In this document: one piece after another, positions 1 to 8,651 of the stretch
Layout of the letters: each line of letters starts with the position of its first letter
How positions within the stretch are numbered: the stretch's first letter is position 1
Assembly: GCF_000576575.1 (NCBI RefSeq)
Contig: NZ_AWQS01000004.1
Span: 1 to 63,658, forward strand
Source: Intrasporangium chromatireducens Q5-1
Lineage (GTDB): Bacteria > Actinomycetota > Actinomycetes > Actinomycetales > Dermatophilaceae
DNA: 63,658 nucleotides
Direction of reading: 5' to 3'
Position numbers and translations under genes: made by a program
Notes under the pieces: generated by a model
Seen by the model: only the letters and a program-made list of their open reading frames with translations
Databases searched by the model: none
Told to the model about the DNA's origin: nothing

Positions 1-3
1 ACT

Positions 4-561
4 GTGGGCGATGCGCGAGAGGCGCTCTATTGGATTAGTGAGAACGCCAAGTGGGACGGCTTGCGAGTATCCCCGACCAATCGTGGGTGGGACCATGCGG
101 GCTGCCTCTGGCCCGCGAATTCCTGTCTGATTCAAGAGGCGTACGGAAAGGGGAGGCAGATCCACTCGGTGCCCATTCGTTATGAAGCGCTAATCAACTC
201 AGCGCATACGGACGCGACACGACTGGCAACGCTGGCCCACGAGCTGGGCCACCTCTACTGCGGTCACGCCGGCACTCACGACAAGGATCTCTGGCCGGAT
301 CGGAGTGGCACGCCCGAGGAAATGAGGGAATTGGAGGCTGAGTCGGTAGCGAAGGTCGTGTTCCAGCGACGCTATCCAGGCGTTGAACTTCCTGACCACC
401 TCAGTCAGTTCTTCAAGGGCGAGATACCCAGCCTGGACGGACTGGACTTGGAACGCGTCCTCACCGCTGCCGGCCGGATCCTCGAGACTGCGGATGGGTA
501 CCGTCCGCGCCGCTCCAAGATCCGACGGCCCGACCTGCACGGCATGACGAAAAGGGAGTAG
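4..561 (+). CDS. ImmA/IrrE-type zinc metallopeptidase (probably 5'-truncated by the window)
   Basis: A zinc peptidase-like protein. HELGH at residues 79-83 gives two His ligands and the catalytic Glu; ELEAES at 109-114 offers the third ligand, as in ImmA/IrrE and the metallopeptidase half of ArdC. In characterised relatives this fold cleaves a partner repressor or supports anti-restriction functions of mobile elements. The frame is open to the first base of the window, so the GTG at 4 may be internal and any upstream HTH partner lies outside. It is unrelated to the catabolic genes that follow and may mark the edge of a mobile or variable region. The family call is fairly safe; the target is unknown. 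Confidence 0.75.
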   Translation: MGDAREALYWISENAKWDGLRVSPTNRGWDHAGCLWPANSCLIQEAYGKGRQIHSVPIRYEALINSAHTDATRLATLAHELGHLYCGHAGTHDKDLWPDRSGTPEEMRELEAESVAKVVFQRRYPGVELPDHLSQFFKGEIPSLDGLDLERVLTAAGRILETADGYRPRRSKIRRPDLHGMTKRE

Positions 562-849
562 CCCGCTGAGCAGAGCTGGTTGCTCGGCAAGTTACGCGAG
601 GAGCCAACTTCGTGAGCGGCGCAGGGCCGACCGACTGGACTTCGTTGGCGTGTCGGCATGGGCTGTCATCCAGGACGACGTAAAGAGGAAGGGCCCCGAC
701 AAACTGTGAGTGCTCAACGTCCTACGGACGCATGGCACGACCAGTGGCCTGCCGCTCAGCACCTCGCTGAACCCGGGCTGGAGAAGCCTCGAAGGCCAGA
801 GCCGCGATGCGCGGCTCCTGACCGGTCTCAAGGGGTCGCCCGACTCCCG
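562..849. other. Gap between metallopeptidase and amidohydrolase
   Basis: No convincing gene. One frame from 566 to 709 on the plus strand is open and reads like a basic C-terminal tail ending in VKRKGPDKL, but it has no ATG/GTG/TTG start with a ribosome-binding site; only a CTG at 566 lies at a usable distance from AAAGGGAG. It may be the remnant of a small gene. Confidence 0.3.
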
Positions 850-1761
850 TCACAAACCCAGGAACTCGAGGGCGTTGTCCCGCATGATCCGCTGCTTCGT
901 GGCGTCCTTGAGCGGCAGCTCTTCCAGCTCGCGGACGCATCGGGTGAGGTCGAAGCCGTTGCTGCCGAGCATGATCTTGCCGCGCAGCTGCCGGTCCATG
1001 GCCCTGATCAGTTCCGGATCGAGTGTCTTGGGGAAGTAGGCGGAGATGTCGCCGTACACGTTCGGGTGCCGCCACAGCATGGAGATGAACTCGCCGGTCC
1101 AGGGCCACCCCGTGTGGGACAGGTTGATCTTCAGGTCCGGAAACTCGATGGCGACGTCGTCGACGAGCATGGGATGGCCGACGTTGCTCGGCAGCGTCTC
1201 GGCGGAGTGCCCGACCTGCATCCCCACCGGGATGCCGAGCTCCATGCACTTGGCGTACAGCGGGTAGCACCGGCGGTCGTTGGGCGCGATGCCGAAGGTC
1301 ATCGGGTGGAAGTAGACGTACTTGAACCCGTGATCGCGCACGAATGTCTCGATGCGGCGCAGGCTCTCGTCGATGCGGAACGGGTTGTAGCCCGCGGCCC
1401 CGATGAACCGGTCGCCGGCGACCTTGACGGCCTCTGCCACGACCTCCTCGGGCATGTCCATGATGAGCTGGTGGTGGTGGCGGTAGGACCACATCTTGAG
1501 GCAGGCGAGCACGATCATGTCGCAGCCCTCGCGGTCCAGTTGTGCGATGGCCTCGTCGATGTGCAAGGTGGGGTCGGCCTCGGTGGGTGGGTCGTCGACC
1601 TTGACGTCCCGTCCCCACTGGGTGGTGACGACGCCGTCGTGGAGCAGTGGGCGAAGGGTGGTGCGAACCATGGTCTGGAACTCTTCGTACTGGTACTCGG
1701 TCCCCGACAGGCCCGGCGCCACATAGGGCGCGTAGTTCATGATGTCGATGACGCCGGACAT
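850..1761 (-). CDS. Amidohydrolase family 2 (TIM-barrel metal-dependent hydrolase/decarboxylase-like)
   Basis: A 303-residue protein of the amidohydrolase-2 group, which includes ACMSD-type decarboxylases and hydratases acting on ring-cleavage products. The family pattern is seen in VYFHPMTFG, the LSHTGWPW strand near two thirds of the length (metal-ligand His), and a terminal NALEFLGL that matches the usual N-A-x-x-L-x-x-L ending. At the usual GxDxP strand this protein has LGSNGFDL, so the catalytic Asp of the family may be replaced or shifted. The ATG at 1761 has AGGAG upstream. The promoter carries both the TetR-type palindrome and the GntR-type box. Reaction not assignable; probably a CoA-free intermediate of the pathway. 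Confidence 0.8.
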   Translation of the reverse strand: MSGVIDIMNYAPYVAPGLSGTEYQYEEFQTMVRTTLRPLLHDGVVTTQWGRDVKVDDPPTEADPTLHIDEAIAQLDREGCDMIVLACLKMWSYRHHHQLIMDMPEEVVAEAVKVAGDRFIGAAGYNPFRIDESLRRIETFVRDHGFKYVYFHPMTFGIAPNDRRCYPLYAKCMELGIPVGMQVGHSAETLPSNVGHPMLVDDVAIEFPDLKINLSHTGWPWTGEFISMLWRHPNVYGDISAYFPKTLDPELIRAMDRQLRGKIMLGSNGFDLTRCVRELEELPLKDATKQRIMRDNALEFLGL

Positions 1762-1809
1762 AACGACTCCTAGAAGCTTGATGTCGGTCGGGATGGAAAC
1801 CCGACTCTT

Positions 1810-1849
1810 TGGTCAGACCGTTGTAGCACCAGATAACGATCGTTCACAA
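1810..1849 (-). promoter_or_regulatory. Dual-operator promoter of the amidohydrolase gene
   Basis: On the minus strand a -35 TTGTGA (1844-1849) and a -10 CTACAA (1821-1826) are separated by 17 bases. The palindrome AACGATCGTT (1835-1844) lies in the spacer and is identical to the core between the TetR and LuxR genes near 18425. TGGTCAGACCG (1810-1820), a copy of the window-wide GntR-type box, lies just downstream of the -10. This suggests control by two repressors. Confidence 0.55.
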
Positions 1850-1875
1850 GTAGCAGGTGAGAGCCGGACAGTCTG

Positions 1876-2748
1876 TCAGTGCTGACCGACCCCGATCGAA
1901 CTGGCCGTGACGGTGCCACTGATGCACCGTTTGCCCTCGGCGGTGCGCGCTTCCACCCGCGCCACCGCGAAGGTGCGACCCGAGTGAATGACATGCGCCA
2001 CAAAGCTCACCGTCGTGCCCAACGGAACAGGTCGCAGATAGGCGACGTGGATGGAGGTCGTCTCGAGGGCTCGGGCCTCGGCCTCCATGGCGGTGATCGC
2101 GACGAGGTCCGCCAGGCAGAGCGTGATGCCGCCGTGCAGGTTGCTCAGGGGGTTGACGAGGGCCGGCGTCGCGGCAACATCGAGCAGTGCGCCCTCGGAT
2201 GTCGGCTTCGCCTCGACGTCGAGCAGATCAAAAACCGAGCCGACGTCCCCTGGGTCGGGTGGGCCATGGGTGGATGCACCGGGCGGCCCCTCGTCGGGAG
2301 CGCCCGGCATGGTCGCGACGAAGCGGCCCTGTTGTCGGCCGACAGCGACGAGCCGTCCCTGGTTGTCCACGATCTCACCGGACGTGACGGCGGCACGCTG
2401 GTCGGCGAACACCGGCCGCGCGCGGCCCGACAGGCGAGGGCCGGTCTCGATGGGGTGGCAGAGGTCGAGCGAGATCTCAGAGCTCACCGACCAGTGGTCG
2501 GCCGGGCGCTCGGTGAGTACGGCATAGCCGAGCACGTCGTCCGCGAGTACGCCCAGCGCCCCCAGCGAGATGCGCCCTGCGGCCCGCTCGAGCCAGGCGC
2601 CGGTCGGCATGGTGGTGGAGACGATCGTGTCACGCTCACATACCGGTTCAACACGGAACAGTCGCTCGGGTTCGCTCACCACGACCGGGAGCGGTTGCCG
2701 GGCCACGACGTTCGATCCCGCGCCGGTCGTCAGTCTCGTCGTCGCCAT
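1876..2748 (-). CDS. Tandem hotdog (PaaI/TesB-like) acyl-CoA thioesterase
   Basis: About 290 residues with two hotdog-fold halves. The N-terminal half has ISLGALGVLADDVLGYAVL followed by a SLDLCHP-type strand; the C-terminal half has NLHGGITLCLADLVAITAME, the typical hotdog helix with HGG, and ends with GRTFAVARVEA. Such proteins hydrolyse acyl-CoA and can relieve CoA trapping during degradation of ring acids. ATG at 2748 is preferred because GAGGGG stands just upstream; a GTG at 2760 would add four residues. It is divergent from the dehydrogenase gene at 2822, with two GntR-type boxes in the shared promoter. Confidence 0.75.
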   Translation of the reverse strand: MATTRLTTGAGSNVVARQPLPVVVSEPERLFRVEPVCERDTIVSTTMPTGAWLERAAGRISLGALGVLADDVLGYAVLTERPADHWSVSSEISLDLCHPIETGPRLSGRARPVFADQRAAVTSGEIVDNQGRLVAVGRQQGRFVATMPGAPDEGPPGASTHGPPDPGDVGSVFDLLDVEAKPTSEGALLDVAATPALVNPLSNLHGGITLCLADLVAITAMEAEARALETTSIHVAYLRPVPLGTTVSFVAHVIHSGRTFAVARVEARTAEGKRCISGTVTASSIGVGQH

Positions 2749-2764
2749 GGCGCCCCTCACAATT

Positions 2765-2797
2765 TGGTCGGTCCATTAGTACTATATGGTCTGGCCA
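2765..2797. promoter_or_regulatory. Paired GntR-type operator boxes in divergent promoter
   Basis: TGGTCGGTCCA (2765-2775) and TGGTCTGGCCA (2787-2797), each one base from the window motif YGGTCNRACC, with centres 22 bp apart (two helical turns). An AT-rich TAGTACTAT between them could serve as -10 for either direction. Confidence 0.55.
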
Positions 2798-2821
2798 AAT
2801 TCATCTCGCCGGGAGGCCCGC

Positions 2822-3976
2822 ATGATCTCGTTCGCTTTCACCGCTGAGCAGCAGGACTTCCGGGCAGAGCTGCTCCGGTTCGCCCGAACCGAGCTGGCGC
2901 CGAAGTACATCGAGCGGGCAGCCGCCGCGGACTTCGCGTGGGATGCGCACCGGCAGCTGGCGAAGCTGGGCGTGCTCGGCATCGGCCTGCCCGAGGAGTA
3001 TGGCGGCACCGGTCCAGCTGACCCGGTGACGCTCGGCCTTGCGACCGAGACGCTGGCCCAGGGAGACATCAACGTGGCGGCCGGACCGATCTACGTCGGC
3101 CTGGTCGCCGCGCAGATCGCCGAGCACGGCCAGCCGAGCCTGGCTCGGAAGTGGGTTCCCCGGATGATCGCGGGCGAGGAGATGGTGGCGATCGCTGTCA
3201 CCGAGCCGTCCGCGGGGTCGGATGTGTCGAACCTGCGCACCGAAGCCCGTGCGGTCGACGGGGGCTGGCGTATCACGGGGGAGAAGATCGCGATCAGCCA
3301 CGCCATGAATGCCGGCGCCGCGCTCGTCTACGCACGCGAGCCGGGGACGAGCGGCTACGCCGGGATCAGCTGCTTCCTCGTCCCGCTCGACGCCGAAGGG
3401 GTCACCCGCTCCCACACGATCGGGATGGGCGCGCTGCCCCTCGGCTGGGGCGGCCTGTCCTTCGAGGAGGTCTTCGTTCCGGCGGACCATCTGGTCGGGG
3501 AGCGCGGGAGGGGCTTCGCCGGCGCCATGTCCCACTTCGACTTCAGCCGTCCCGCGATCGGGCTCGCCTGTCTCGGTGCAGCCCAGGCCAGCCTCGACGA
3601 GGCGATCGCGTGGTCGCAGCAGCGCGAGGCGTTCGGCCGCCCCATCGCGGCTTTCCAGGGCGTCTCCTTCCCCATCGCCGAGAGTGCCACGCTGCTCGAG
3701 GCGGCCCGCTGGCTCTGCTACCGCTCGCTCTGGGCCCGCGAGTCCGGGGAACAGCACACGCACCTCGCCGCGATGTGCAAGTGGTGGCCGCCGCAGGTGG
3801 CCAAGGACGCCATCGAGGCGGCCCTCGTGACCCACGGCAACCTCGGCTACTCCGCCGAGACGCCGCTCCAGCAGCGCTACCGCGACGTCATGAGCTACCT
3901 CATCGGCGACGGGACCGCCGCGATCCAGAAGCGGATCATCGCGACCACCCTGATCGGCAAGGTGGCTGCCCGATGA
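2822..3976 (+). CDS. Acyl-CoA dehydrogenase, AliB/BadJ-like (cyclohexanecarboxyl-CoA dehydrogenase candidate)
   Basis: A 384-residue flavin acyl-CoA dehydrogenase: N-terminal helical domain to about 115, beta domain with VTEPSAGSDVSNLRT, C-terminal helical domain. It is a paralogue of the protein at 48940 and resembles cyclohexanecarboxyl-CoA dehydrogenases (FAFTAEQQDFR start, FDFSRPAIGL). The catalytic Glu normally placed before GT is Asp363 here (IGDGTAAIQK), and the alternative isovaleryl-type Glu site reads SRP, so Asp is the only obvious base. ATG 2822 follows GGGAGG with good spacing; the earlier ATG 2786 lies inside an operator box. Its stop overlaps the next start (ATGA), so both are co-translated. 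The cyclohexane substrate is inferred. Confidence 0.85.
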   Translation: MISFAFTAEQQDFRAELLRFARTELAPKYIERAAAADFAWDAHRQLAKLGVLGIGLPEEYGGTGPADPVTLGLATETLAQGDINVAAGPIYVGLVAAQIAEHGQPSLARKWVPRMIAGEEMVAIAVTEPSAGSDVSNLRTEARAVDGGWRITGEKIAISHAMNAGAALVYAREPGTSGYAGISCFLVPLDAEGVTRSHTIGMGALPLGWGGLSFEEVFVPADHLVGERGRGFAGAMSHFDFSRPAIGLACLGAAQASLDEAIAWSQQREAFGRPIAAFQGVSFPIAESATLLEAARWLCYRSLWARESGEQHTHLAAMCKWWPPQVAKDAIEAALVTHGNLGYSAETPLQQRYRDVMSYLIGDGTAAIQKRIIATTLIGKVAAR

Positions 3977-4887
3977 CCAAGGTCGGGATCTCGTTCCCCC
4001 ACGATGCGCTGATGGCCTCAGGCCCCGACCAGCGCCGCCGGCTGCTGCACCACACCACGCGCGCCGGCCTGGATCATGTGACGGTGGGCGACCACATCTC
4101 CTTCCACGGCGGAACCGGCTTCGACGGCATCGTCTCTGCGAGTTCGGTGCTCGCGACCCAGGACGACGTCTCGGTCCTCATCGGCGTCTACCTGCTCGGG
4201 CTGCGCCACCCGATGGTCGCGGCGCGCCAGCTCGCCACCCTCGCCGAGATGGCGCCGGGCCGGCTCGTCCTTGGGGTCGGCGTCGGTGGCGAGGACCGCA
4301 GCGAGATCAGCAACTCCGGGGTCGACCCCGCCACCCGAGGCCGCCAGCTCGACGAAGCGCTCGGGCTCGTCCGCCGCCTCCTGACCGGCGACGAGGTCAC
4401 CCATGCAGGGGAGTTCTTCTCCCTCGACGCGGCAAGGATCCTTCCGTCACCCGCCGAGCCGATCCCCTTCGTCATCGGCGGCAAGGGCCAGGCGGCGGTC
4501 CGCCGTGCGGCTGCGCACGGCGATGGCTGGCTGGGAATCTTCTGCTCGGCCCGCCGGTTCGCCCAAACACGCGGGGAGATCCTCGAGGCGACTCGCGCGC
4601 TCGGCCGCCCCGAGCCGACCTGGTTCGGCGTGAACGTCTGGTGCGGGCTCGACTCCAACGGTGAGACGGCGCGCGGGCTCATCGGAGAACGGATGGAGGC
4701 GCTCTACAAGCTGCCCTACGAAAAGTTCCAGCACGTCGCGCCGGCCGGCACCCCGGAGCACGTCGCCGAGTGGTTGACCGCCTTCGTCGACGGCGGGGCC
4801 GAGCACATCACGTTGATCCCGGTCGCCGCCTCGGTCGAGGCAGGCCTCGAGCACGCCGCCAAGGTCAGGGAGCTGCTCGCGGGCTGA
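3973..4887 (+). CDS. LLM-class (F420/FMN) oxidoreductase
   Basis: A 304-residue TIM-barrel luciferase-like protein. Family signs are the VTVGDHISF strand near residue 35, GRLVLGVGVGG near 95 (cofactor-binding loop) and PIPFVIGGKGQAAVRRAA near 160. Actinobacterial members mostly use F420 for hydride transfer or FMNH2 for monooxygenation; the sequence does not decide which. It overlaps the upstream acyl-CoA dehydrogenase by four bases and is followed by a ligase with its own operator, so it probably works with that dehydrogenase on a ring intermediate. Substrate unknown. Confidence 0.8.
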   Translation: MTKVGISFPHDALMASGPDQRRRLLHHTTRAGLDHVTVGDHISFHGGTGFDGIVSASSVLATQDDVSVLIGVYLLGLRHPMVAARQLATLAEMAPGRLVLGVGVGGEDRSEISNSGVDPATRGRQLDEALGLVRRLLTGDEVTHAGEFFSLDAARILPSPAEPIPFVIGGKGQAAVRRAAAHGDGWLGIFCSARRFAQTRGEILEATRALGRPEPTWFGVNVWCGLDSNGETARGLIGERMEALYKLPYEKFQHVAPAGTPEHVAEWLTAFVDGGAEHITLIPVAASVEAGLEHAAKVRELLAG

Positions 4888-4898
4888 GCGGCATACCC

Positions 4899-4927
4899 TT
4901 GTCTTTTCGGTCCAACCATTCTAACTT
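4899..4927 (+). promoter_or_regulatory. Promoter with GntR-type box before the 5005 ligase
   Basis: -35 TTGTCT (4899-4904), 17-base spacer, -10 TAACTT (4922-4927). The box CGGTCCAACCA (4908-4918) fills the spacer, the position expected for a repressor site. Confidence 0.6.
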
Positions 4928-5004
4928 AGGGGCAATCGGTGGGTGGGCCCTTCGGCCGCACCCACCGTCGGGGAACCCACGCCACTCCCAGCCCTGGAGC
5001 GCTC

Positions 5005-6678
5005 ATGACAACGCAGTCGCCCGCCACCGTCTCCGACCGGTACACCGAGCAGCAGGTCAAGGACTTCTACGACGCCGGCTACTGGCGTCATGAGAGCTTC
5101 TACCAGGACGTCGTCGCCCAAGCCGCGGAATATCCGGACAAGGTGTTCATCTTCGACAGCACGGCCTCCTTCACCTACGGCCAGCTGCGCGACGACGCGC
5201 TGCGCTTGGCCGCCGGCCTGCGTCGTCTCGGGATCGAGCGCGGCGACCGCGTCGTCGTCCAGCTGCCCAACTGGGCCGAGTTCGGCCTCGCCGCCGTCGC
5301 CCTCTCACGCCTCGGCGCCGTCGTCGTGCCCGTCATGCCGATCTATCGGGGAGCCGAGGTCTCCTACGTCGTCGAGCACTCGGGCGCGGTCGCCGCGATC
5401 ACGTGCGAGTCCGTCAAGGGCTTCTCCTACGTCGACATGTACGCCGCGATCCAGGGCGAGCACCCCGAGCAGCTCCGGCACCTCGTGGTAGCACGCGGCG
5501 GAGCGGCCGCGCAGGCCACGCCGGGCGGTGCGACCGACCTGGCCTCCCTCCTCGTGGCGGGTGATCTGACCGAGCTGGCCGGCGAGGTCGGCCCGGACAG
5601 CTCCCCCGATGACCCCTTCCTCATCGTCTACACGTCCGGGACGACCGCCAAGCCGAAGGGCTGCTTCCACACGTACAACGCGATTCGCGCCAGCTCCGCG
5701 GCGATCGCGACGAGCCTCGACTACACCGCCGAGGACGTGCAGTTCGGTCCGTCGCCGATCACCCACAGCACCGGCCTCGTCACCAGTGTCGTGCTGCCCC
5801 TCATCACCGGTGCCTCCTCCCACCTCATGGAGGCGTGGGAACCGACCGAGGGCATCGAGCGGATCCAGAAGCACGGCTGCACGGTCGCCGTCACCGCGAC
5901 CGCCTTCCTCCAGATGATGATGGGCGTCCACGACCCCGCCGTGCACGACCTGAGCAGCATGCGCTACTGGGTCTGTGCTGGCGCGCCGATCCCCGGCAGC
6001 GTCGTCGAGCGGGCCGGGCAGATGCTGCGCGGCGGCCGCGTGCTCAGCCTCTACGGTCGTTCGGAGAACTTCCTCACGACGATGTGCACCGCCACCGATC
6101 CCGCGGAACGGTCGGTCACGTCCGACGGCCGTGCCCTGGCGGGCGCGTCCGTCAAGGTCGTCGACGCGCTGGGTGAGGAGGTGCCGGGTGGCACCGAGGG
6201 CGACATCGCCTACAAGGGACCGAGCCACATGCTTGGCTACTACCGGAACCCGGCCGAGACCGATGCCCTCTTCACGCCGGACGGCTACTCGAGATCCGGA
6301 GACCTCGGGTTCATGGACGATGACGGCTACGTCCGCGTCACGGGCCGGACGAAGGACATCATCATCCGAGGCGGCCTGAACGTCAGCGCGCGTGAGCTCG
6401 AGGACCTGCTGCTCGACCACCCAGCGGTCGGAAACGTCGTGGCAGTCGGGATGCCCGACGAACGCCTGGGTGAGAAGGTCTGCGTCTATGTCATCCCCGC
6501 TGCCGAGCAGGAGGCGCCGACGCTCACGGAGATCGTCGACTTCCTCAGGCAGCGCCACGTGGCCACGCCGAAGCTGCCCGAGCGGCTCGAGGTCGTGGAC
6601 TCGCTGCCCATGACCGCCACCGGCAAGATCCAGAAGCACCTCCTGCGGGACGAGATCGCAGCGAAGCTGCGGGCCTGA
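5005..6678 (+). CDS. AMP-forming acyl-CoA ligase, cyclohexanecarboxylate-CoA ligase (AliA)-like
   Basis: A 557-residue ANL-superfamily ligase that activates a carboxylic acid with ATP and CoA. Motifs: YTSGTTAKPKG (AMP-binding loop, about 210), SLYGRSEN, YSRSGDLGFMDDDGYVRVTGR near 440 and the catalytic lysine motif TATGKIQK near the end. LPNWAEFG and VPVMPIYRGAEV are typical of the cyclohexanecarboxylate/benzoate-like ligase branch. ATG 5005 follows CTGGAG; an in-frame ATG at 4939 would add 22 unlikely residues. It is a close paralogue of the ligase at 21532. The alicyclic substrate fits the BadH/I/K homologues downstream but is inferred. Confidence 0.85.
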   Translation: MTTQSPATVSDRYTEQQVKDFYDAGYWRHESFYQDVVAQAAEYPDKVFIFDSTASFTYGQLRDDALRLAAGLRRLGIERGDRVVVQLPNWAEFGLAAVALSRLGAVVVPVMPIYRGAEVSYVVEHSGAVAAITCESVKGFSYVDMYAAIQGEHPEQLRHLVVARGGAAAQATPGGATDLASLLVAGDLTELAGEVGPDSSPDDPFLIVYTSGTTAKPKGCFHTYNAIRASSAAIATSLDYTAEDVQFGPSPITHSTGLVTSVVLPLITGASSHLMEAWEPTEGIERIQKHGCTVAVTATAFLQMMMGVHDPAVHDLSSMRYWVCAGAPIPGSVVERAGQMLRGGRVLSLYGRSENFLTTMCTATDPAERSVTSDGRALAGASVKVVDALGEEVPGGTEGDIAYKGPSHMLGYYRNPAETDALFTPDGYSRSGDLGFMDDDGYVRVTGRTKDIIIRGGLNVSARELEDLLLDHPAVGNVVAVGMPDERLGEKVCVYVIPAAEQEAPTLTEIVDFLRQRHVATPKLPERLEVVDSLPMTATGKIQKHLLRDEIAAKLRA

Positions 6679-6691
6679 GGGGGAGATGCCG

Positions 6692-8485
6692 ATGCCGACT
6701 CTGCCGGCGGCCATGGCCGACCAGTTGCGCGACGTCCTGCGTCTCGCCGCGGACGCCGCCGGCGGGGCGCAGGTCAGGCTCCACATGCGTTCAGAACAAG
6801 ACGTTAGGTTCGAGCTCGCCGCCACCTCCGACGATGAGTCCCCGAGCTGTGCCGCTGCGCCGCTCGCCGCGGGCCTTCGGGACCGGGTCCTGGAGTCAGA
6901 GTCTCCAATTGTCGTGGCCGAGAAGGCCACCCGCCGGCTGTTCGTCATGGCGCGGGTCCTTGGACCGAGCGGGGACGCCATTGGGTTCCTGACCCTCGAT
7001 GGGGGCGAAGCCTCCAGTGAACACGGCAGCGACCCCGACTCGTCCATCCTGCGCGGGATCGCGACCGTCGCCACGTTGGCCGCCACCACGATTGCTTCTG
7101 TCTACCGGAGCCATGCGCTGACACGGGCGAACGGTAACCTCCGGGCTCGGGCCACGGTCGATGGTCGCCTGACCGAGATCATGCGTGACGGGGGCGGCCT
7201 GACCGCACTCGTGGGTGAGGTGGCGCGCCTGACCGGCAAGCCCACGACCCTCTTCGACCACGGTCATCGGCAGATCACGACTGCATCCTCCGGTGGAACC
7301 GCCCCCGTCTGGAGCCCCGCGATCCATGCGGTCCTCACCGACCACGACGCCGACGCCGGGGACACGACCGAAACCTTTATCGTGCCTGCGGGTGGCGTCG
7401 GCGGCCTCAGCCGTCGCAAGATCGTCGCACCCGTCGTCGCCGCCGGAGAGGTATTCGGCTGGCTCGTCATCGATGAGCACCCCTCGCGCTTCAGCGCGCT
7501 CGACACGTATGCCGCGCACCGCACGGCCGCTCACCTCGCCTCCGAGCTGCTCGTCCAACGGCGAGTCGCACGGATGGCGTGGAACGCGAAATCGGCCCTG
7601 GCCCGGTCGCTGATCCGCGGCACCCACACCGCCGAGGACCTCATGGCCAGCGCCGACTACCTTGGCGTCGACACCGGCGCCCGCCGCATCCTCGCCTACG
7701 TGCATGAACCATCCCACGCCAGGTCCAACGAGTGCGTCGACCAGACGCTCGCGGGAGCGATCGAACACGCCCTCGGCGTCGAGGTCCTCACGACGCGGGG
7801 GTCAGACGGAGTGCTCCTCGTGATCGAGGCACCGGCGGATCGCCCGAACGTGTCCCTGGTCCACGAGGTCAAGGCCGCGATCGCGTCTGCAACCGCACGC
7901 CTCTGCGGACCCGACGTCATCGTCGGCATCTCCAGCGTCTGCGAGCCGAACGCCCTCTCCCGGGGTTATCGCGAGGCCCGCGAGGTCGTCCACTGCATCG
8001 ACCGCTTCGTCGGGCGGACTGCCAACAACGTCCTCGCGGTCGACGATCTCGGTCCTGCACGGCTGTTCCTTGCCAACAGCGACACGTCCGCGATCAAGGC
8101 CTACGTCGGTGACGTGCTCGGCCGGCTGCTGTCCTCCGAACCCGGGATGGCCGACCTGCTCCTCACCCTCCAGTGCTACTTCGACGCCAGCCGCAGTGTG
8201 CGGGCATCCGCGGCGCGCCTGGGCGTGCACGAGAACACGATTCGGCTCCGCCTGGCTCGGGTCGCGGCGGCCACCGGCCTCGATGTGGCGGGAGACGCAA
8301 ACGACCAGCTGAGCGTGCAGACCGCGCTGCTCGTGCTTCGACTTCAGGGCCACCCCACGCTCGATGCAATCGGTACCCGGGTGCCCGCCGACGCGGGCGC
8401 CGCCGGCACGGAGCCGACGGAGCCCGCGAGCCGCCATACCGGCTTGGCGCCGGGGGAAGCCAGCACCGGCCGGAAGACCGCATGA
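6692..8485 (+). CDS. PucR-family transcriptional regulator with GAF-like domains
   Basis: About 597 residues. The C-terminal 60 residues hold a PucR/CdaR-type helix-turn-helix (RASAARLGVHENTIRLRLAR) preceded by the usual DLLLTLQCYFDASRSV helix. The N-terminal half looks like GAF sensor domains, with GDAIGFLTLDGG and AGEVFGWLVIDEHPSRFSALD. Such regulators respond to small carbon sources and often activate neighbouring catabolic genes. ATG 6692 sits six bases after GGGGGAG; ATG 6686 is too close to it. It follows the ligase by 13 bases, so it may be co-transcribed. Confidence 0.85.
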   Translation: MPTLPAAMADQLRDVLRLAADAAGGAQVRLHMRSEQDVRFELAATSDDESPSCAAAPLAAGLRDRVLESESPIVVAEKATRRLFVMARVLGPSGDAIGFLTLDGGEASSEHGSDPDSSILRGIATVATLAATTIASVYRSHALTRANGNLRARATVDGRLTEIMRDGGGLTALVGEVARLTGKPTTLFDHGHRQITTASSGGTAPVWSPAIHAVLTDHDADAGDTTETFIVPAGGVGGLSRRKIVAPVVAAGEVFGWLVIDEHPSRFSALDTYAAHRTAAHLASELLVQRRVARMAWNAKSALARSLIRGTHTAEDLMASADYLGVDTGARRILAYVHEPSHARSNECVDQTLAGAIEHALGVEVLTTRGSDGVLLVIEAPADRPNVSLVHEVKAAIASATARLCGPDVIVGISSVCEPNALSRGYREAREVVHCIDRFVGRTANNVLAVDDLGPARLFLANSDTSAIKAYVGDVLGRLLSSEPGMADLLLTLQCYFDASRSVRASAARLGVHENTIRLRLARVAAATGLDVAGDANDQLSVQTALLVLRLQGHPTLDAIGTRVPADAGAAGTEPTEPASRHTGLAPGEASTGRKTA

Positions 8486-8651
8486 CAGGCGGCGGCAAGC
8501 CGAAGGCCTTCGGTCACGTCCTCCGTGGCTCGGCGGTGAAGGTGCCAGGTCGACGTGGAGATGTCGACAGCGCCATCGCGCGAGCGCGTGGACGTCGTCT
8601 GGCGTGGTCCCGAAGATGAGCAAGGCCACGTCATTCGTGAAGGGAAGTGTG

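Noticed and set aside
658-1773. 371-codon plus-strand frame opposite the amidohydrolase
   Set aside because: It mirrors the codon pattern of the minus-strand gene, which has a ribosome site and family motifs; the plus frame has neither.
2786-2788. Upstream ATG for the 2822 dehydrogenase
   Set aside because: It lies within an operator box and has no ribosome site, while 2822 follows GGGAGG.
5305-7089. 594-codon minus-strand frame over the ligase and PucR genes
   Set aside because: It spans two real plus-strand genes and their junction, with shadow composition only.
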